From assembly GCA_010909165.1 (NCBI GenBank), contig VJWM01000103.1, forward strand, positions 372,001 through 436,000: a stretch of 64,000 nucleotides of DNA. The letters run 5' to 3'. How positions within the stretch are numbered: position 1 is the first letter of the stretch; every line of letters begins with the position of its first letter. Under the pieces are notes generated by a model. It was not told where the DNA came from, ran no database searches, and saw only the letters and a list, made by a program, of their open reading frames with translations. Origin of the DNA: Anthoceros angustus. Its lineage: Eukaryota; Streptophyta; Anthocerotopsida; Anthocerotales; Anthocerotaceae. The position numbers and the translations under genes are program-made. Positions 31,896-44,809 of this stretch are shown in pieces.

Positions 31896-34800
31896 TTATG
31901 TACAATTATACTGATTGAAAACGTAATTTTCACGACCACTTGGCTTGATTGGCGGTTGTACAGCATCATTCTTGGCAACCAATTGATGAAGCGAGGACTT
32001 GACGAAATTGTCCTTCGCAAGGTGACAACCTAATAAAATACAACCATTGATTTTCAATGTCTGATTAATAAAGAGCATAGAAAACTTACCAATCTCGACG
32101 GATTTTCGCGATAGCGCATGCAAATATCTCGAGGCACATTCTTACTCTCTTTCACTGCAGTCTTGAACCTCTTGCTGCTCTATCTTCCGTGATTTCTCTT
32201 GATGCTTAATGTGCTCTTGTCTCCTCTCCACATTTCTCCCTCGATCTCAAGGGCTTTCTCTCTTGCTTAGAGACTCGTAATTCAAGCGCTTTACGCCTCT
32301 GTCTCTCTATAAGAGCCTCCAAATCCTTTTGCCGAAACTCCAATTCACTGTTTACATCTGTCATACTCAATTCCGTACTCGCCAATCTCGGCAAGCGCTC
32401 AAAGCCACTTCCATTTCCATTTGCGATCCACAGTCTGCGATATCGAGCTACCACACCACATTTACATCTGGTTAACGGATGATGATCACACTCACTATGC
32501 ACAATGCCCTCCAACGGAGGGACCAGCATCCACTTCCCTCATGTATCAATGTTGAAATGAGGGATGATGCTTCCACTAGTCGCAGGATTCACAACGCCAA
32601 GATAAACATAATCGAACTCCAAAAGAACTGAAAACAAACAAACAGACAAAGTCAACCTTGTCAACATATGGAATTTCACTAGAACACCCAGTTGTTGGTC
32701 TGTTATCCATCCGATGCCTTGGCCACCTTTCAAGGTATGTTTGCAACCAAAAACACAGTCTCCCACACGCCATGAGACCAAGATGATTAAACAGATCCAA
32801 CATGGCATGGCAACCAAGGAACGACAATACCAACGAACTTGAGACACGTGGACCAAATGGTGCGAAAACTCGATTCGGTCGACATTGTTCAAAGGTGCCT
32901 TTCATGATGAACAACGAGTTGCCGAGACCTAACACACAAAAAAAGTCGACACGATTAGTCAAAACAAGTCCTACAAACTTGCAACAAATCTCAAACACTT
33001 ACATTGTTAACTGTTGCACTCGCAAGTGATCTTGGTGACTAGAAAATACAATTTCAGTCACATTGAGGGCTTGACGGAAGAACACCCTTAAATCATCGCA
33101 TCCGATTGTTCTTCGTTCAAAAGCTCGATAGGATCGCCGTTCACCGAACAAGGACTCTTCTTTGTGCTGTTTTGCTTGACCCGGCCGGTCATATCGCAAA
33201 CCATATCGAACATCGGAAGGAACATACAAAGGACTCAAATGTCACAAGCTTTCAAAACATATTACCTTGAGAATCCAGATCCGCTTTATGGCCATCACAC
33301 TTCTCCCAAAGATCGAAGGCACAGCCATCGTCAACGTGTAATCATTGTTACACGGCAGCTCTTATTGGTGTAATAGCCAAAGCCCCTTGATATGGTCTTC
33401 ATGAACCTTGACAACATTCCTTTTGAAACACGGAGTTTTGCATACCAAGCCTAGCCAAAAACAAGTCAGACAGATTAGTCCAAAAACAAGTCCTACAAAC
33501 TTGCAACAAATCTCAAACACTTACATTGTTAACTGTTGCACTCGCAAGTGCGATCTTGGTGACTAGAAAATACAATTTCGAGTCACATTGAGGCATTGGC
33601 GGAAGAACACCCAAATCATCCACGCATCCGATTCGGTTCTTCGTTCAAAAGCTCTCGATAGGATCGCGTTCACCGTGAACAAGGACTCTTCTTTGCTTGC
33701 TGTTGCTTGACGGCCGGTCATATTGCAAACCATATAACATCGGGAAGGAACATACAAAGGACTCAAATGTCACAAGCTTTCAAAACATATTACCTTGAGA
33801 ATCCAGCATCCGTTTATGGCGGTCACACTTCTCGGCCTCAAGGCACAGGCCATCGTCAAGCGTGTAATCATTGTTACGGCAGCTCTTATTGGTGTAATAG
33901 CCAGCCCACTTGACCATGGTCTTCATGAACCTTGACAACATTCCTTTTGAAACACGGAGTTTTGCATACCAAGCCTAGCCAAAAACAAGTTAGACAGATT
34001 AGTCCAAAAACAAGTCCTACAAACTTGCAACAAATCTCAAACACTTACATTGTTAACTGTTGCACTCGCAAGTGCGATCTTGGTGACTAGAAAATACAAT
34101 TTCGAGTCACATTGAGGCATTGGCGGAAGAACACCCAAATCATCCACGCATCCGATTCGGTTCTTCGTTCAAAAGCTCTCGATAGGATCGCGTTCACCGT
34201 GAACAAGGACTCTTCTTTGCTTGCTGTTGCTTGACGGCCGGTCATATTGCAAACCATATAACATCGGGAAGGAACATACAAAGGACTCAAATGTCACAAG
34301 CTTTCAAAACATATTACCTTGAGAATCCAGCATCCGTTTATGGCGGTCACACTTCTCGGCCTCAAGGCACAGGCCATCGTCAAGCGTGTAATCATTGTTA
34401 CGGCAGCTCTTATTGGTGTAATAGCCAGCCCACTTGACCATGGTCTTCATGAACCTTGACAACATTCCTTTTGAAACACGGAGTTTTGCATACCAAGCCT
34501 AGCCAAAAACAAGTTAGTAAATACAAACCACAAAACTTAAGCCCAAATAACAACAAACTTACATTTGATCTTGGGTTATCAATCGTTGAATTGAACAAAA
34601 ACCACGAATTGACAAATTTTTGTCGTTTGCACCACTTGGGAGAGTGTTCAATAATGACTCTAAAAGTTTCGATAACATCCTTAAATCTTGACCTTTTGAA
34701 AATGCTCACTCGTAATTCTTCATGTCCACTTTGTAATTTTTGAAAGCCGTTCTTGATACACGCAAATAAAAGCGAGCTTAATACGTACATCAAAACAACC

Positions 34801-35640
34801 AAAACATACCGACGTCAAAGATACAATGAACAAAACAACCAAAACATCTTGAACAAAAGGTCCCTGAATCTGAGAACGAGAAGTCCCACTGAGGTTATGT
34901 AACTCTTCACCACCTCGAACTCCAAACTGGTCATGCAAAAATATGCACACACAAACAATAGAGAGGCCTCCGTGTTTAAAACCATAAATGAACAATCAAA
35001 GTGCACCCCTAAACCAACAATATTACCTTTTTGAGCCCCCGCCCAAATGAGCATTGATGATCTCTGTGAAAGAATCGTCGCTCATCATCGTAAATCAACT
35101 TCACCTCTTTTCGACATGACACAATCCCAAGGTCCTTCGATTTTCATGGACGCAACCACTACGGGACCCATGGAAAATTCCATGAAACATGTTGATCACG
35201 GAACATCGAACCAAGCGGCTTTGGTTCAGATGCACTTCCTTGTTAAAATTCGGTTAAAACCACGAAAGAAAGACATCAACGCACAAGAGAGAATCAAAAT
35301 CGGTCATGTGAAAGTCGAACTATCAAAATCAACAAGTCAAAACATCACTACTTACGTTTCGAGAAAATCTCCTGTTGTCCTTGATTCGAACTTGATGGAA
35401 AAAGGATATCGAATAAGATTTAGATCCTTGTGAGGATATCCTCAACAGTATCCCATCCCGACCCCACTCACTTTCATAAAGGCCCCGAGGCGACTTGACA
35501 CGGTTATTCGCGTTTGGACCTATCCTCCCACCACTCAAAGCATCATTCACAGCTCCCTCGGACTATTGGGTCAAATCCACTCTCAAAATTGCTTCATCAT
35601 CAATTTCCTCCATACCCATGGCAAAGTCATCTTCTTGGGA
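31896..35640 (-). pseudogene. Unrecognised multi-exon gene, minus strand, with exon triplication
   Basis: Read from about 35640 downward: a first coding block starts MGMEEIDDEAILRVDLTQ, has an in-frame TAG, continues with NDALSGGRIGPNANNRVKSP and ends ...RRFSRN at a consensus donor (GTAAGT). Next comes a block with NGFQKLQSGHEELRVSIFKR and VNSWFLFNSTIDNPRSN before another GTAAGT (about 34567-34745). The triplicated exons follow (see 32944-34514). Then a block with LGNSLFIMKGTFEQCRPN (about 32600-32930), a block with a CDHHPLTRCKCG Cys/His cluster and a Glu/Arg-rich helix (32206-32529), and a last exon ending YVFNQYNCT with its stop codon at 31896-31898. Good splice signals and conserved frames suggest a real gene once; stops and frameshifts now break it. 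No family is recognised; a transposon gene is possible. Confidence 0.45.
32944..34514. repeat. 524 bp unit present three times, carrying two exons of the minus-strand gene
   Basis: Units at about 32944-33466, 33467-33990 and 33991-34514. The last two are identical; the first differs by short indels and a few substitutions. Each unit holds an exon of 181-185 bp (34318-34498 in the last unit, encoding AWYAKLRVSKGMLSRFMKTM..., GT-AG bordered) and a second exon (MSPLYVPS...). In the first unit the second exon stays open to the splice donor; in the other two an extra C causes a frameshift and stop. Confidence 0.9.
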
Positions 35641-37320
35641 TCATCACACTTTAGCCTCTCAAACATATCAAGCACTTCTTGATCGGGATGACTCAGGTCG
35701 GGAACCACATGGAAAAGCGCCCACTGTCTGCATTTTCAGCAGCACAAATCTCTAGACTCCAGACAGTTTTGGCGGCACTCACAACCATGGGATCGTCTTA
35801 TCAAGAAATCATTCTCCCCACAAACCGGACCCTCTCTCGAGACCGGGACATAGTTAGTAATCTCGCAAGAGGACCTTCAACCAATGCCACAGGTCTCGTG
35901 TCCACCCTTCTCCTCTTTACGAAGGGAGAGGGGAAGCTGGGGGAGGATTCCCCTAGCTTTGGGATGGCCGGGCCCGTCCTCTACGCCGTGGCCATAACCT
36001 GCAGCAATTTCCCAATGGGAGGAAGAGGCAAGTCGCATGAGCTACACTTTTGCAGCCACGATCCAGGAGGATTTCTGCGAACTTGAGTCGATTGTTTTGG
36101 ATAGAACAAGCGTTGTGGGGCTTCACATCGAGCGGCCACTATGGCTGAAGCACACACCTCAAGAATGGACTTGGGGGCGGCGGAAGACGGCATGGAACAC
36201 GCATGCGCCGGGTGCGCCTTTCCGCAATGGCGCACGCAACATGGGAGTTGTATAGAGACTTTGAGAGCATGAGCTCAACACTATCCTCGCTATGGACGGT
36301 GCAAATCAAGGAGGTGGCTCAGAAGGATGGCGCTACGGCATCATCTTCCCTTTCAATGCAACCGCTTCCGTTTGAATGTAAAATTGTGAAGGAGGTGGCA
36401 TCCGCTTTAGCCTGTAACACATGTTTGCAAGTGCAATGACTCACATGTAGAGAGTCGACCGCTGCCGCCCAACCGCTAGCCGCTCGCTCATCTCCTCCCT
36501 TTCAATAGCCGCCACCTCACTCACCACCGACGGCGCCAACGCCGGGGAGTGTTTATTCGTGCCCGTGACATCCCGCCAATGCAATGATTCATCCCATCCC
36601 GGCCGCTCACCGATGAACATGGCGTGAATCCACAACCGCATTCTTCCTCTCTCGATGCCATCGACGACGGCTCATCGCCCCGAGGTGCTCTAATGTTGAA
36701 GGACCGGTTCTCGATTGGAGGTGACGCCGCGCCGGCGAGCGTGATGCCCGCACCTACAAGCAGCGGTTGAGGTCGTTGTGAATTGGACATGAATTACAGG
36801 CGTAGTCGCGCATTCATAGGTTGCCCGCGCTGCGCCGCCTCGATTGCCGCTGTCGTCACACCGTCGGGACCACGTGCAAGATGCCCCGATTTGCAAATGA
36901 GGTTTATATGTTTTGTCCATGCCGCTGCTGTGGCGACCTCCCGTGGGCGGATTCCAGCAAGACATCTCAAGATCGCACTGCTTATGCGGCACTGCACGGC
37001 TCCGCCGCGTAAGCTCTGCGCTCGCATGCCTTGCCTTCTCTGCATCGAGGTTTATCCGCGCATCGTGGAGCCAAGTTTGACACCCAGACGGCGGAGGCCT
37101 AGCGGCGCCTCCACCGGCGTATGATAGGACGACGGAAGCAATCGATCACCGCGACTTGGCACGGAGGGAACCGCTGCGACAACTGCCGCTGCCGCGCTTG
37201 TCGGCGGACGCCTTTATACCGCAGGTAAAGGTGAAAGCGAAGAGAGGCTAAGCGCCACATGTTGTTGTTGTCTGGCAAACCATGTTTGACATCGCTGACG
37301 CCGCATTAACAGCCTCTTAA
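35641..37320. other. No recognised gene
   Basis: Scattered short open frames on both strands without family resemblance. May include the 5' part of the CACTA element that follows. Confidence 0.35.
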
Positions 37321-37429
37321 AGATCTTAAGTGTGGATTTTTGCCGCCGAACGAGTTATCAAGGGACGAGGCCAAGTCATCAAGGTAACCTATTTGGCCCC
37401 GATATGAGAAAATCCATGCTTGTGAGAAA

Positions 37430-39521
37430 GATGCTCGCTCAGGGGCGAGTACGGGACCGCAACCATTGCCCAAAGTGTGGGACGCCGCGTTCGTGGATGG
37501 GTTTGATGAACCCGAGTCCCTGAAGGTCCTCCGCATTTTCCTTGAAACCGCGATCAAACGCATGTTTCAATGGCGGAAATAGTACGCTTGATGACTTGGT
37601 ATGTCGGGAGGCAAAGCGAGAATGGGGACATGTCCATGATGCGGATACCCGATGGAGAGCACTAGATGCTTGATGGTTTCGCGATGAGCCGAGGAACTTG
37701 AGGTTAGCATTATCCATGTACGGTTCAACCTGCTTATGTGTCCGCAAACACGCCCATATGGCCGGTTTTGGTATTTGTGCACAACATGCCACCTTGGGCC
37801 AAAGACAAAGGACGCATGTCATCATGCCTCCGATTGTGCTGTACCGGGATGGTTAAAATTTCGATGTGTACATGGCACTCGGTAGATGAACTCAAGAGTT
37901 ATGGAGGGGTGGAGATGGAAGATTTCAATGCCGAAACCATCCTAAGAGGCATTTCAAGTTACGCGCAATGTTCTCGCACATCATTGCCGACACCGGGTTC
38001 CTCACCGGATTGCAAGTGAGAGGGAAGCGAGCGCAGTGTCGATTGCTGGTCGGACCTTGATTCTCGCTATTCCGTAGATTTGAAAAGCCCGCTTATGTCG
38101 GATCGCGCTACCGCCAATGACGGGACGGTGGAGGATGCGATTGGTTTGATGGATCGGACCTCCGATCCAAACCAAAGGCCGCCAACGCTCGATGATATTG
38201 CGGATATATGGCACGCAGAGAAGCGACACCGCAGACGTCTGCCCGGGCAACTTTGGAACGTGAATGTCGCCCTTGTTCGTAGTCTCGCCATATCCGCCAC
38301 ATGCTTGTGTGGGCGCCAAAGGATGTGATGCACGTGGAAAAACAATGCAGAGGCCATATGGCACACGCCGGGAGAGCGAGATGACATTGATCGCATGGAC
38401 ATGGAAGCAAGCGGAGGAAAAGATGGTTGTCTCAGAGGTGACGATGGCCAATACCGCAGCGCCAGACGCTTTGTCCAAATCGACTTGAAGACCGTGATTG
38501 AGGGCATTAAACGATCAAGTCGCCCACGTGCTATGGGTCCAATATATAGCTAAGGTGGAAAGCGGAAAGTTGGTCAATGCCATGATCGCACATTATGTTG
38601 GAAATCATATTCCCCATCGCTCCTGGGTGCATAGAGCCAGGTGTACAAGGCGTTGTAAAGCTAGGACGCTTACCGTGGATTTGCCAATGACGATACCGAG
38701 TCGGGACATCCAAGCACAAGAGGCAAGTGAGGGTAATGTGCTCTCGAGAAGCAATTTCTAAGATGTTTGATATATCAACCCACCTCATATTACACTTAGT
38801 GGACGAGGTGGCCGCTTTGGGCCCGGGCTCACACTAGGTGGATGTACCCGTGGAGAGATATTTAGGATCCAGAAGTGAAGGCGACAAGCGAGACCCGAGT
38901 CCAAGATAGCGGTGGGGTACATGCGAGGAGAGTTTGCATTTCGCATGACATTTCTCCGCTATTACGCCACGTGGGAGAAGCATGGACCGCAGATGAACGT
39001 ATGGGGAGAAGGTGTCGGTGTCGGCATATTATGGATGCTGGAGGCACGCCAGCACATATGTGTTGTATCACGAGGTGCGCCCGTTCTTGGACATGTAGGA
39101 AGAAGTTAGGACAAACGGTGCACGGATGGTCGACGGACTTTGATGGATATGGAAGAAGGGCTCAACGCATGGGATGGGCATCCTTGCATGACCCACGAAG
39201 TGACCGCAATCATGGATGGCTACAGCAGCGGCATATAGCCACATGTGGAACAAAGGCCACCTCTAAAGTGGAGGCGACAAACGCCGGAGTACAAAGGATA
39301 GTGCGGTGCCAAGTTTCATGATGGGACAATGGGGCGACATTGAAGAGGAGCGCCTGCCTACGCACATAGAACAAATACTCCGCTTCTCGCATGAGTTTAA
39401 GCCAATTTTGTTGAAGGTTAGATGGTACGAGTGCCAGAGGGACAAGGCCATCGATGCGAAAGTCGACACCGGATTTGACATTGTAAATACGGAGAAAGTT
39501 TGTGTACAGGTGCGCCAATAG
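37430..39521 (+). pseudogene. CACTA (En/Spm) transposase remnant: TNP2-type transposase, DUF4218 and DUF4216 regions
   Basis: In shifting plus-strand frames the order is CPKCGTPR (about 37470), LMTWYVGRQSENGDM (about 37590-37630), PVLVFVHNMPPWAKDKGR (about 37755-37810), VDELKSYGGVEMEDFNAETI (about 37880-37945), FKLRAMFSHIIADTGFLTGL (about 37950-38015), then the DUF4218-like LHLVDEVAALGPG and VPVERYLGSRSEGDKRD (about 38780-38895), and the DUF4216-like FSHEFKPILLKVRWYECQRD with KVDTGFDIVNTEKVC (39306-39521). This is the domain order of plant CACTA transposases, which cut out elements with CACTA-ended inverted repeats. Many stops and frameshifts; no terminal repeats were identified. Confidence 0.8.
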
Positions 39522-42500
39522 ATGGTCCGCTTGTGCCATCGCAGTGACGCAGGTATGCCGCATCCGGAGACGGGATGAAAACATAGTCCATCGCTGTGCC
39601 CACACCGCGAGGGATGGAGGGACACGAGCGAGTGGACGAGCCATATAGCGCATGGCATGTGGCCTATGGACGCCGAGGATGGGGCGTAACCTCCCGACCA
39701 GACGAACGAATGTGGCTCCATTGAAGAACTAACGACATAAAGATGGAACATCGAGACAAGCAGAACGTGACACTAAGATGGGGCAACCTCCTGACATGAC
39801 GAACGAATGTGGCTCCAATGGAAGACAACAGAACCAACGTGACATAAATACCGTGGTTCGGGCGGTGTTCACATGACGACACCGATTATCGCAATATGCA
39901 ATGATGACCTTCTAGATCCGCACTCAATTGTGGGCAAGGGACTACAAGTTGTCGAATATAAAACACTAGTCATTATGGCGAAGGAGAAAGGGCAAGTGAG
40001 GACGCCGACCGCGTAAATGCTTAATGACGCCGACGAGTTTGCAAACAAAGGCTTTCCATATGAAGAGCTTTGAATTTTGGCGGCACCCTTGGCTTGGCAA
40101 CTATCGTGAAAGCCAATGCCTTCAAGATGGCGCGGGCAATGGCGCCGGAAGGCAATGCGAGGAAGGGCGAGCCGAGTTTGCACATCGATACGCTAGCACC
40201 ATCGCCGCAAGGCCGCCGACGCTGCCCCGACGCCATAGGTGGGTGGGGAGGATGAGAGGGCAAGCCTGCCTCGAGCTACCTCGCCATCCACCCCAGCCAC
40301 CTAACACCTCCGATCCGAGCAGCTGCCGCTGCCACCGCCACCGCCCTACATAGACACACGGAGAGTTGTGAGGGACAAGGAACATGGCACCAACCAATGG
40401 CGATTTGAGGACATGGAGACGTGAATATCCCAGCCACAGACGCGACTTGGAGCATTGCTCGCGAATTGAACGCAGGGGTGACGATGCTGCTATCGATGAG
40501 GTGGGTGTTTCGAGATCGGATTGACAAGAACGCCTTGTTCACAATTTGTACACACGCTGATGCGCTGGACGCTATGCACCTTGCTTGGCATGCACTGCTC
40601 ATGCAAGCAGACATGTGGAGGCAGCCCATGGCAACACGGGAGGTGGGACCGCGAGAAGGCAAACCGAAAACCGAGGATGTGGTGGCAACCTGGTGGGGGT
40701 GGTCCGCGATCACACACACGCACAAGAATCGGATGAGGAATGGCGACAGCTGCAAGGGGAGGTGTGATGACAAGGGAGAGGAGGTGTGCGTGAACCGGAT
40801 GTATGGAGTGGTGTCCGAGGTGGACAACGATGCACGGTGACCTTGATAAAAGGAATGGAAATGGTCAAGGAGGCAATGCAAAAGCAAAGGACAGGAAGGG
40901 AAGGGAACTGTTGTTCGGGGTCCGAGCAAGCAAGGCACAAGAGCTGTTGAAACCGTGAGGACAAAGGTTGTGAATGAACCGGGGAACATGGCAAGATGGC
41001 GCGACGCCGAGGGGGAGAAGGGACTAGTGAAATCCTAAGCCTTCCCGACCGGTGGTGAAGTCCAAGATAAGCCGACACTTCGAAATGACTCGCACGCGCA
41101 CTCGACAGGTGGAGGCCGCAAAGGCGCAGATTAGAGGAGAGGGAGCAGGAGGGGGGAGGAGCGGGTAAGAAGCCGAGCATGGTGGACGAGGAGGAGTGGG
41201 AAGATGCCCTTGCCCGGGCTCGGATGGAGCTGCAACGAAACGGGAAGTTCGAGCCATCGAAGTATGAACTTGCAGCAAAAGAGAGGCTGGCCAAAAACGG
41301 AGGGATGGGGCCAAACCCTTGGGGCAAGGGAGGGGCTGGATGGGTGCTTCTTTGAGAAGAAGCATGGGAGGTACCCAAATCAAGAGGAGGCTGAATTTTG
41401 GGAGATCAAGAGGACGATCTCCATGCAACCTCTGGGCGCTCATAAAGGGCGGGTCTCCCCAGTTCATACAATGGGTAAGACATGGATGGAACAACGAACC
41501 ACCCTGAGGTTCAAAGGGCTGGAGGACAAGGAGATGACAATTTTTGAACGACATGGAATTGGAGATGGATCCAGATCCGTGGCATTTAGACGAAGGATGG
41601 AAGACAAAGGTGCAATCGCAGGAGGTGGTGGTGTTGTGGGGGGATAAGTAGGAGGACTGGGAGTAGAATGCATTGGGAGAGAGGAGGGAGACAAAACAAA
41701 AGAGAAACGGAGGGAGGGGCAGTTTGGTCCGCCACAAGGTGGATGGTGCATGGTGGAAACAGTGTCCAGAGTGAGGCTATGACGGCAATGTGATCGGTGC
41801 CGACGACGCCACGATCACCAAGGTGATGGAACGCCCATGCCCGTGATAGTGTGAATGCCGAGAGTGTGAGAAGATGTGTAGGGAGAGGGCACGTGTGACA
41901 CAAACGTGTGCCCGCCACCGCTGGTTGGCCATGGCTGCAAGTGGGAGGGACTTGAATCACCGAGCCATGCCGGCTCACCAAGGAGGTGTGTCAAGAGGGC
42001 AGCCGTAAAGGGCGCAGGTTAGAGGGTGCCATCGCCAGTGACGTAATCGCACATTGTGGACGGAGATGGGGCGAGGGAGGACGAGGGCCGTGAAAGACAT
42101 GAGGGATGGAATGAGGGCCGGATGAGAATTGCAAATGGAGGCAATTGTGTCACCAAAGAAGGGTGTATGGTCTGCCAGGAACAAATGGGGTGGGAGAGGC
42201 GGGTGGCGAATGGAGGAGAGGCGGGTCCGCAAGCGGCCATGGTCGTGGTGGGGCCAAAAGGCGCACATGAGGGAATTTTCGAGGGAGGGAGAAAGAGGCC
42301 AAAAGGGGTACATGATGGCGAACGCCGGAAACAACAAAGGGCGCAGAGTATGAGGAAGGGACGACATTGAGGGCGTGCCTAACTGCATGACACATACCGG
42401 CGACTGACCGAAAGCATGGACCTCTCCAGCTGGGCCCCATTGAGGCTACGCCACCGTAACAAAAGGTGGAGGCCGAAAGAGGAAAGCGGGAGGTGCAATC

Positions 42501-43752
42501 GGAGGCATCGAGGGGCCGTGGTGACTGGGCAAGCGCCAATGAAAGAGCGAGGATGGAAGGAGGATGGGCAAGAGGTACATAAGAAAACAAGATAAAAGTG
42601 CGGGAAGGTAAGCAAAGGTCACAGCACACCACTATATGCTGCACATGTAATCAAGGGCATGCTATGTTTGTACTGGGTGCGCAAGAGGACGAAGGGAGGT
42701 GGATGCGATGGAAAGGGGAAAGTCGGTCGCGATTTAACGCAAGAGGAAGGGGAGGAAGAAAATCGCAAAATGTAAGCAGGAGGTTTATGTCACGCGCCTA
42801 CAACTCAACACCGAGCATTGTTCATTGCGCAGGGCTCTATGATGGGGAATGCGCTCATCAAATCGCGTTGGTAATGCGGAAATCACACAAGCGATAAAAT
42901 GCTCAAAGACAAGGGAGGGTCATGCCGGCGCCTGCGGCGCGCAAGAGCCGAGGTGCGTGATGAGGAGGAAGAGAAGGACAATGATAACAACGAGGAGGGC
43001 ACAAAATTTGGCCCGGAGGATGAAGACTATGGCCCAATGCCCGATATCCCGGACATTCGGGATGAAGAAATTCTGACGCATAAAGGGCGGATCGACAGGG
43101 ATGCGGGGTTTTCATGCGGCCTTATGAAACCCCCGGGGTTGCCAGACATCAATCGGAGGTGGGAGGTTACGCCCGGCCAGCGGGCGCCCACGCCCAGAGC
43201 TTTCATCAGCCGCAGCGGTCGGGCTGAGGCCTGGAGTTCGACGTGCGAAGGCTCTTGAAGCCGGAGGGAACGAGGGGCGCGGCGATGGGCGCCGTCTCAT
43301 ACTCAGCTAGGCAAGCCTCGAAGGCACCAAGATGAGGCGGGAGGAGAGGAGGGCCACGGCTACCATGGCGACAAAAGCAGAGGGTCATGAGAGAGGAGGA
43401 AGGGCCTAAGGGAAAGCGGAAGGCGGTGATCTGTTCAAAGGAGATCGGGCCGGAGGGAACGAGCCGGAGAGGACCATCCTAAGGCAAAAGCAAGAGGAAA
43501 GGCAACAAAGCGGCAGAGGGTGGAAAATGGGGTGAGTATTCCCCACCTGCTTCATGTGGACAACGAGACCTTGAGAGGAGTTATGTAGCTATCCCAGGAT
43601 GAAGACCCCTTGACACGGGTCGGAAAGCAGCATATGCACGAGAGAAGGTAGTATTGGAAAATGCGTCTTTGGTGAAATTGGAGAACCTTTCGGGCGGCAT
43701 CGCATCTTACGCCGATGCAATTTGTTATCGGAGGTGGATGAAGCATAGGCCA
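39522..43752. other. Degraded coding DNA and unassigned sequence between CACTA remnant and solo LTR
   Basis: Protein-like plus-strand stretches include MVDEEEWEDALARARMELQR (from 41179), continued after a frameshift by EKKHGRYPNQEEAEFWEIKR (to about 41430); KFGPEDEDYGPMPDIPDIRD (within 42899-43258); and VVLENASLVKLENLSGGIAS just before the solo LTR (about 43645-43745). None matches a family I recognise. They may be further CACTA-encoded or host gene remnants. The many minus-strand frames here look like shadows. Confidence 0.4.
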
Positions 43753-44809
43753 TGTGGCGCCGATTTCTTGGCGAGCCACCGGGCGCCGCACAATCCCGTG
43801 TCGTTGTAGGAAGGAGTCCGCTCAAGGGAATGACAGTCTGCGCCGCTTCAGCGATTCTCGCCTTACTTTAGTCCGCTCACCCCAACGCACACTTCACGCT
43901 CAACTACTCGATAAACACCGCACAGTCTGATGGCCAAACGCTTATGACCCGTCAAGGCCTGCTTGCTCACGCTCGCCTCTCACACCTCTCGCCCTCTCTC
44001 CACCACACTACACTTCCGCCTTAAGGAAAAGACGCTGGTTACGCCGACCTCCTCCGCTCCACTGGCCTCCGTCCGGCTCAGACGCCTCCAAGTCCCTCCG
44101 GCCACACGCCGGCCGCTCGGCCGGGCTGCTCGACGAGCACGGTCCCCGCCACCCTCGCACACACCACAACACGTTAGGTCCGCCACCAGACCTCGATCAA
44201 TCCTCCGAGCTGCCGCGCTCGCCAAGTGACTCAGACTCACGTTAGCAAGAAGACACACAAGGTCTGCAAGAACGCGATCAACACCAAGAGAAAGATGATT
44301 TATTCTGTGGCCCCAGCCTCTTATACTACGCCCAGTCGGCTTTTATTACACTCTATTCCGAGCCGATGGCCACCAAGATGCCCTAATCGCCGCCTACCAT
44401 CCTATTCCTCCCTATCTCCTTCACGCGGTAATGGAAGGTCCCCGAGTTCCGCCTTTGGGATTGGTGGTCCAATCTCCCGACAGCCATACAAGACCCTAAT
44501 CGGATGATCCGCGAGGCGGGACCCCTCCTCTCCCGAATCCGTCAGTTACGGGCGGGTCGACGACCGCTACACGACGCCATCCTCCCTCGGCCTCCCATGG
44601 GTCCTCCTGGGGCCACCGGCCATCGCCCCCTCGAAGTCGGGGCTCCTCATCGCCAGTCCCGACCTCGAGGTCCGTCTCGACCCCGAGTCAACCTGTGGTC
44701 CGCTTATTTCGAGTCCGGCCGGCCTACCGTCTCGGGGTTCGGACCTCGTGGTCCGAACTATTACCGGGTCCGGCCCCAAGCTCCCGACCCGTGGACCTCA
44801 TCGCTAGGT

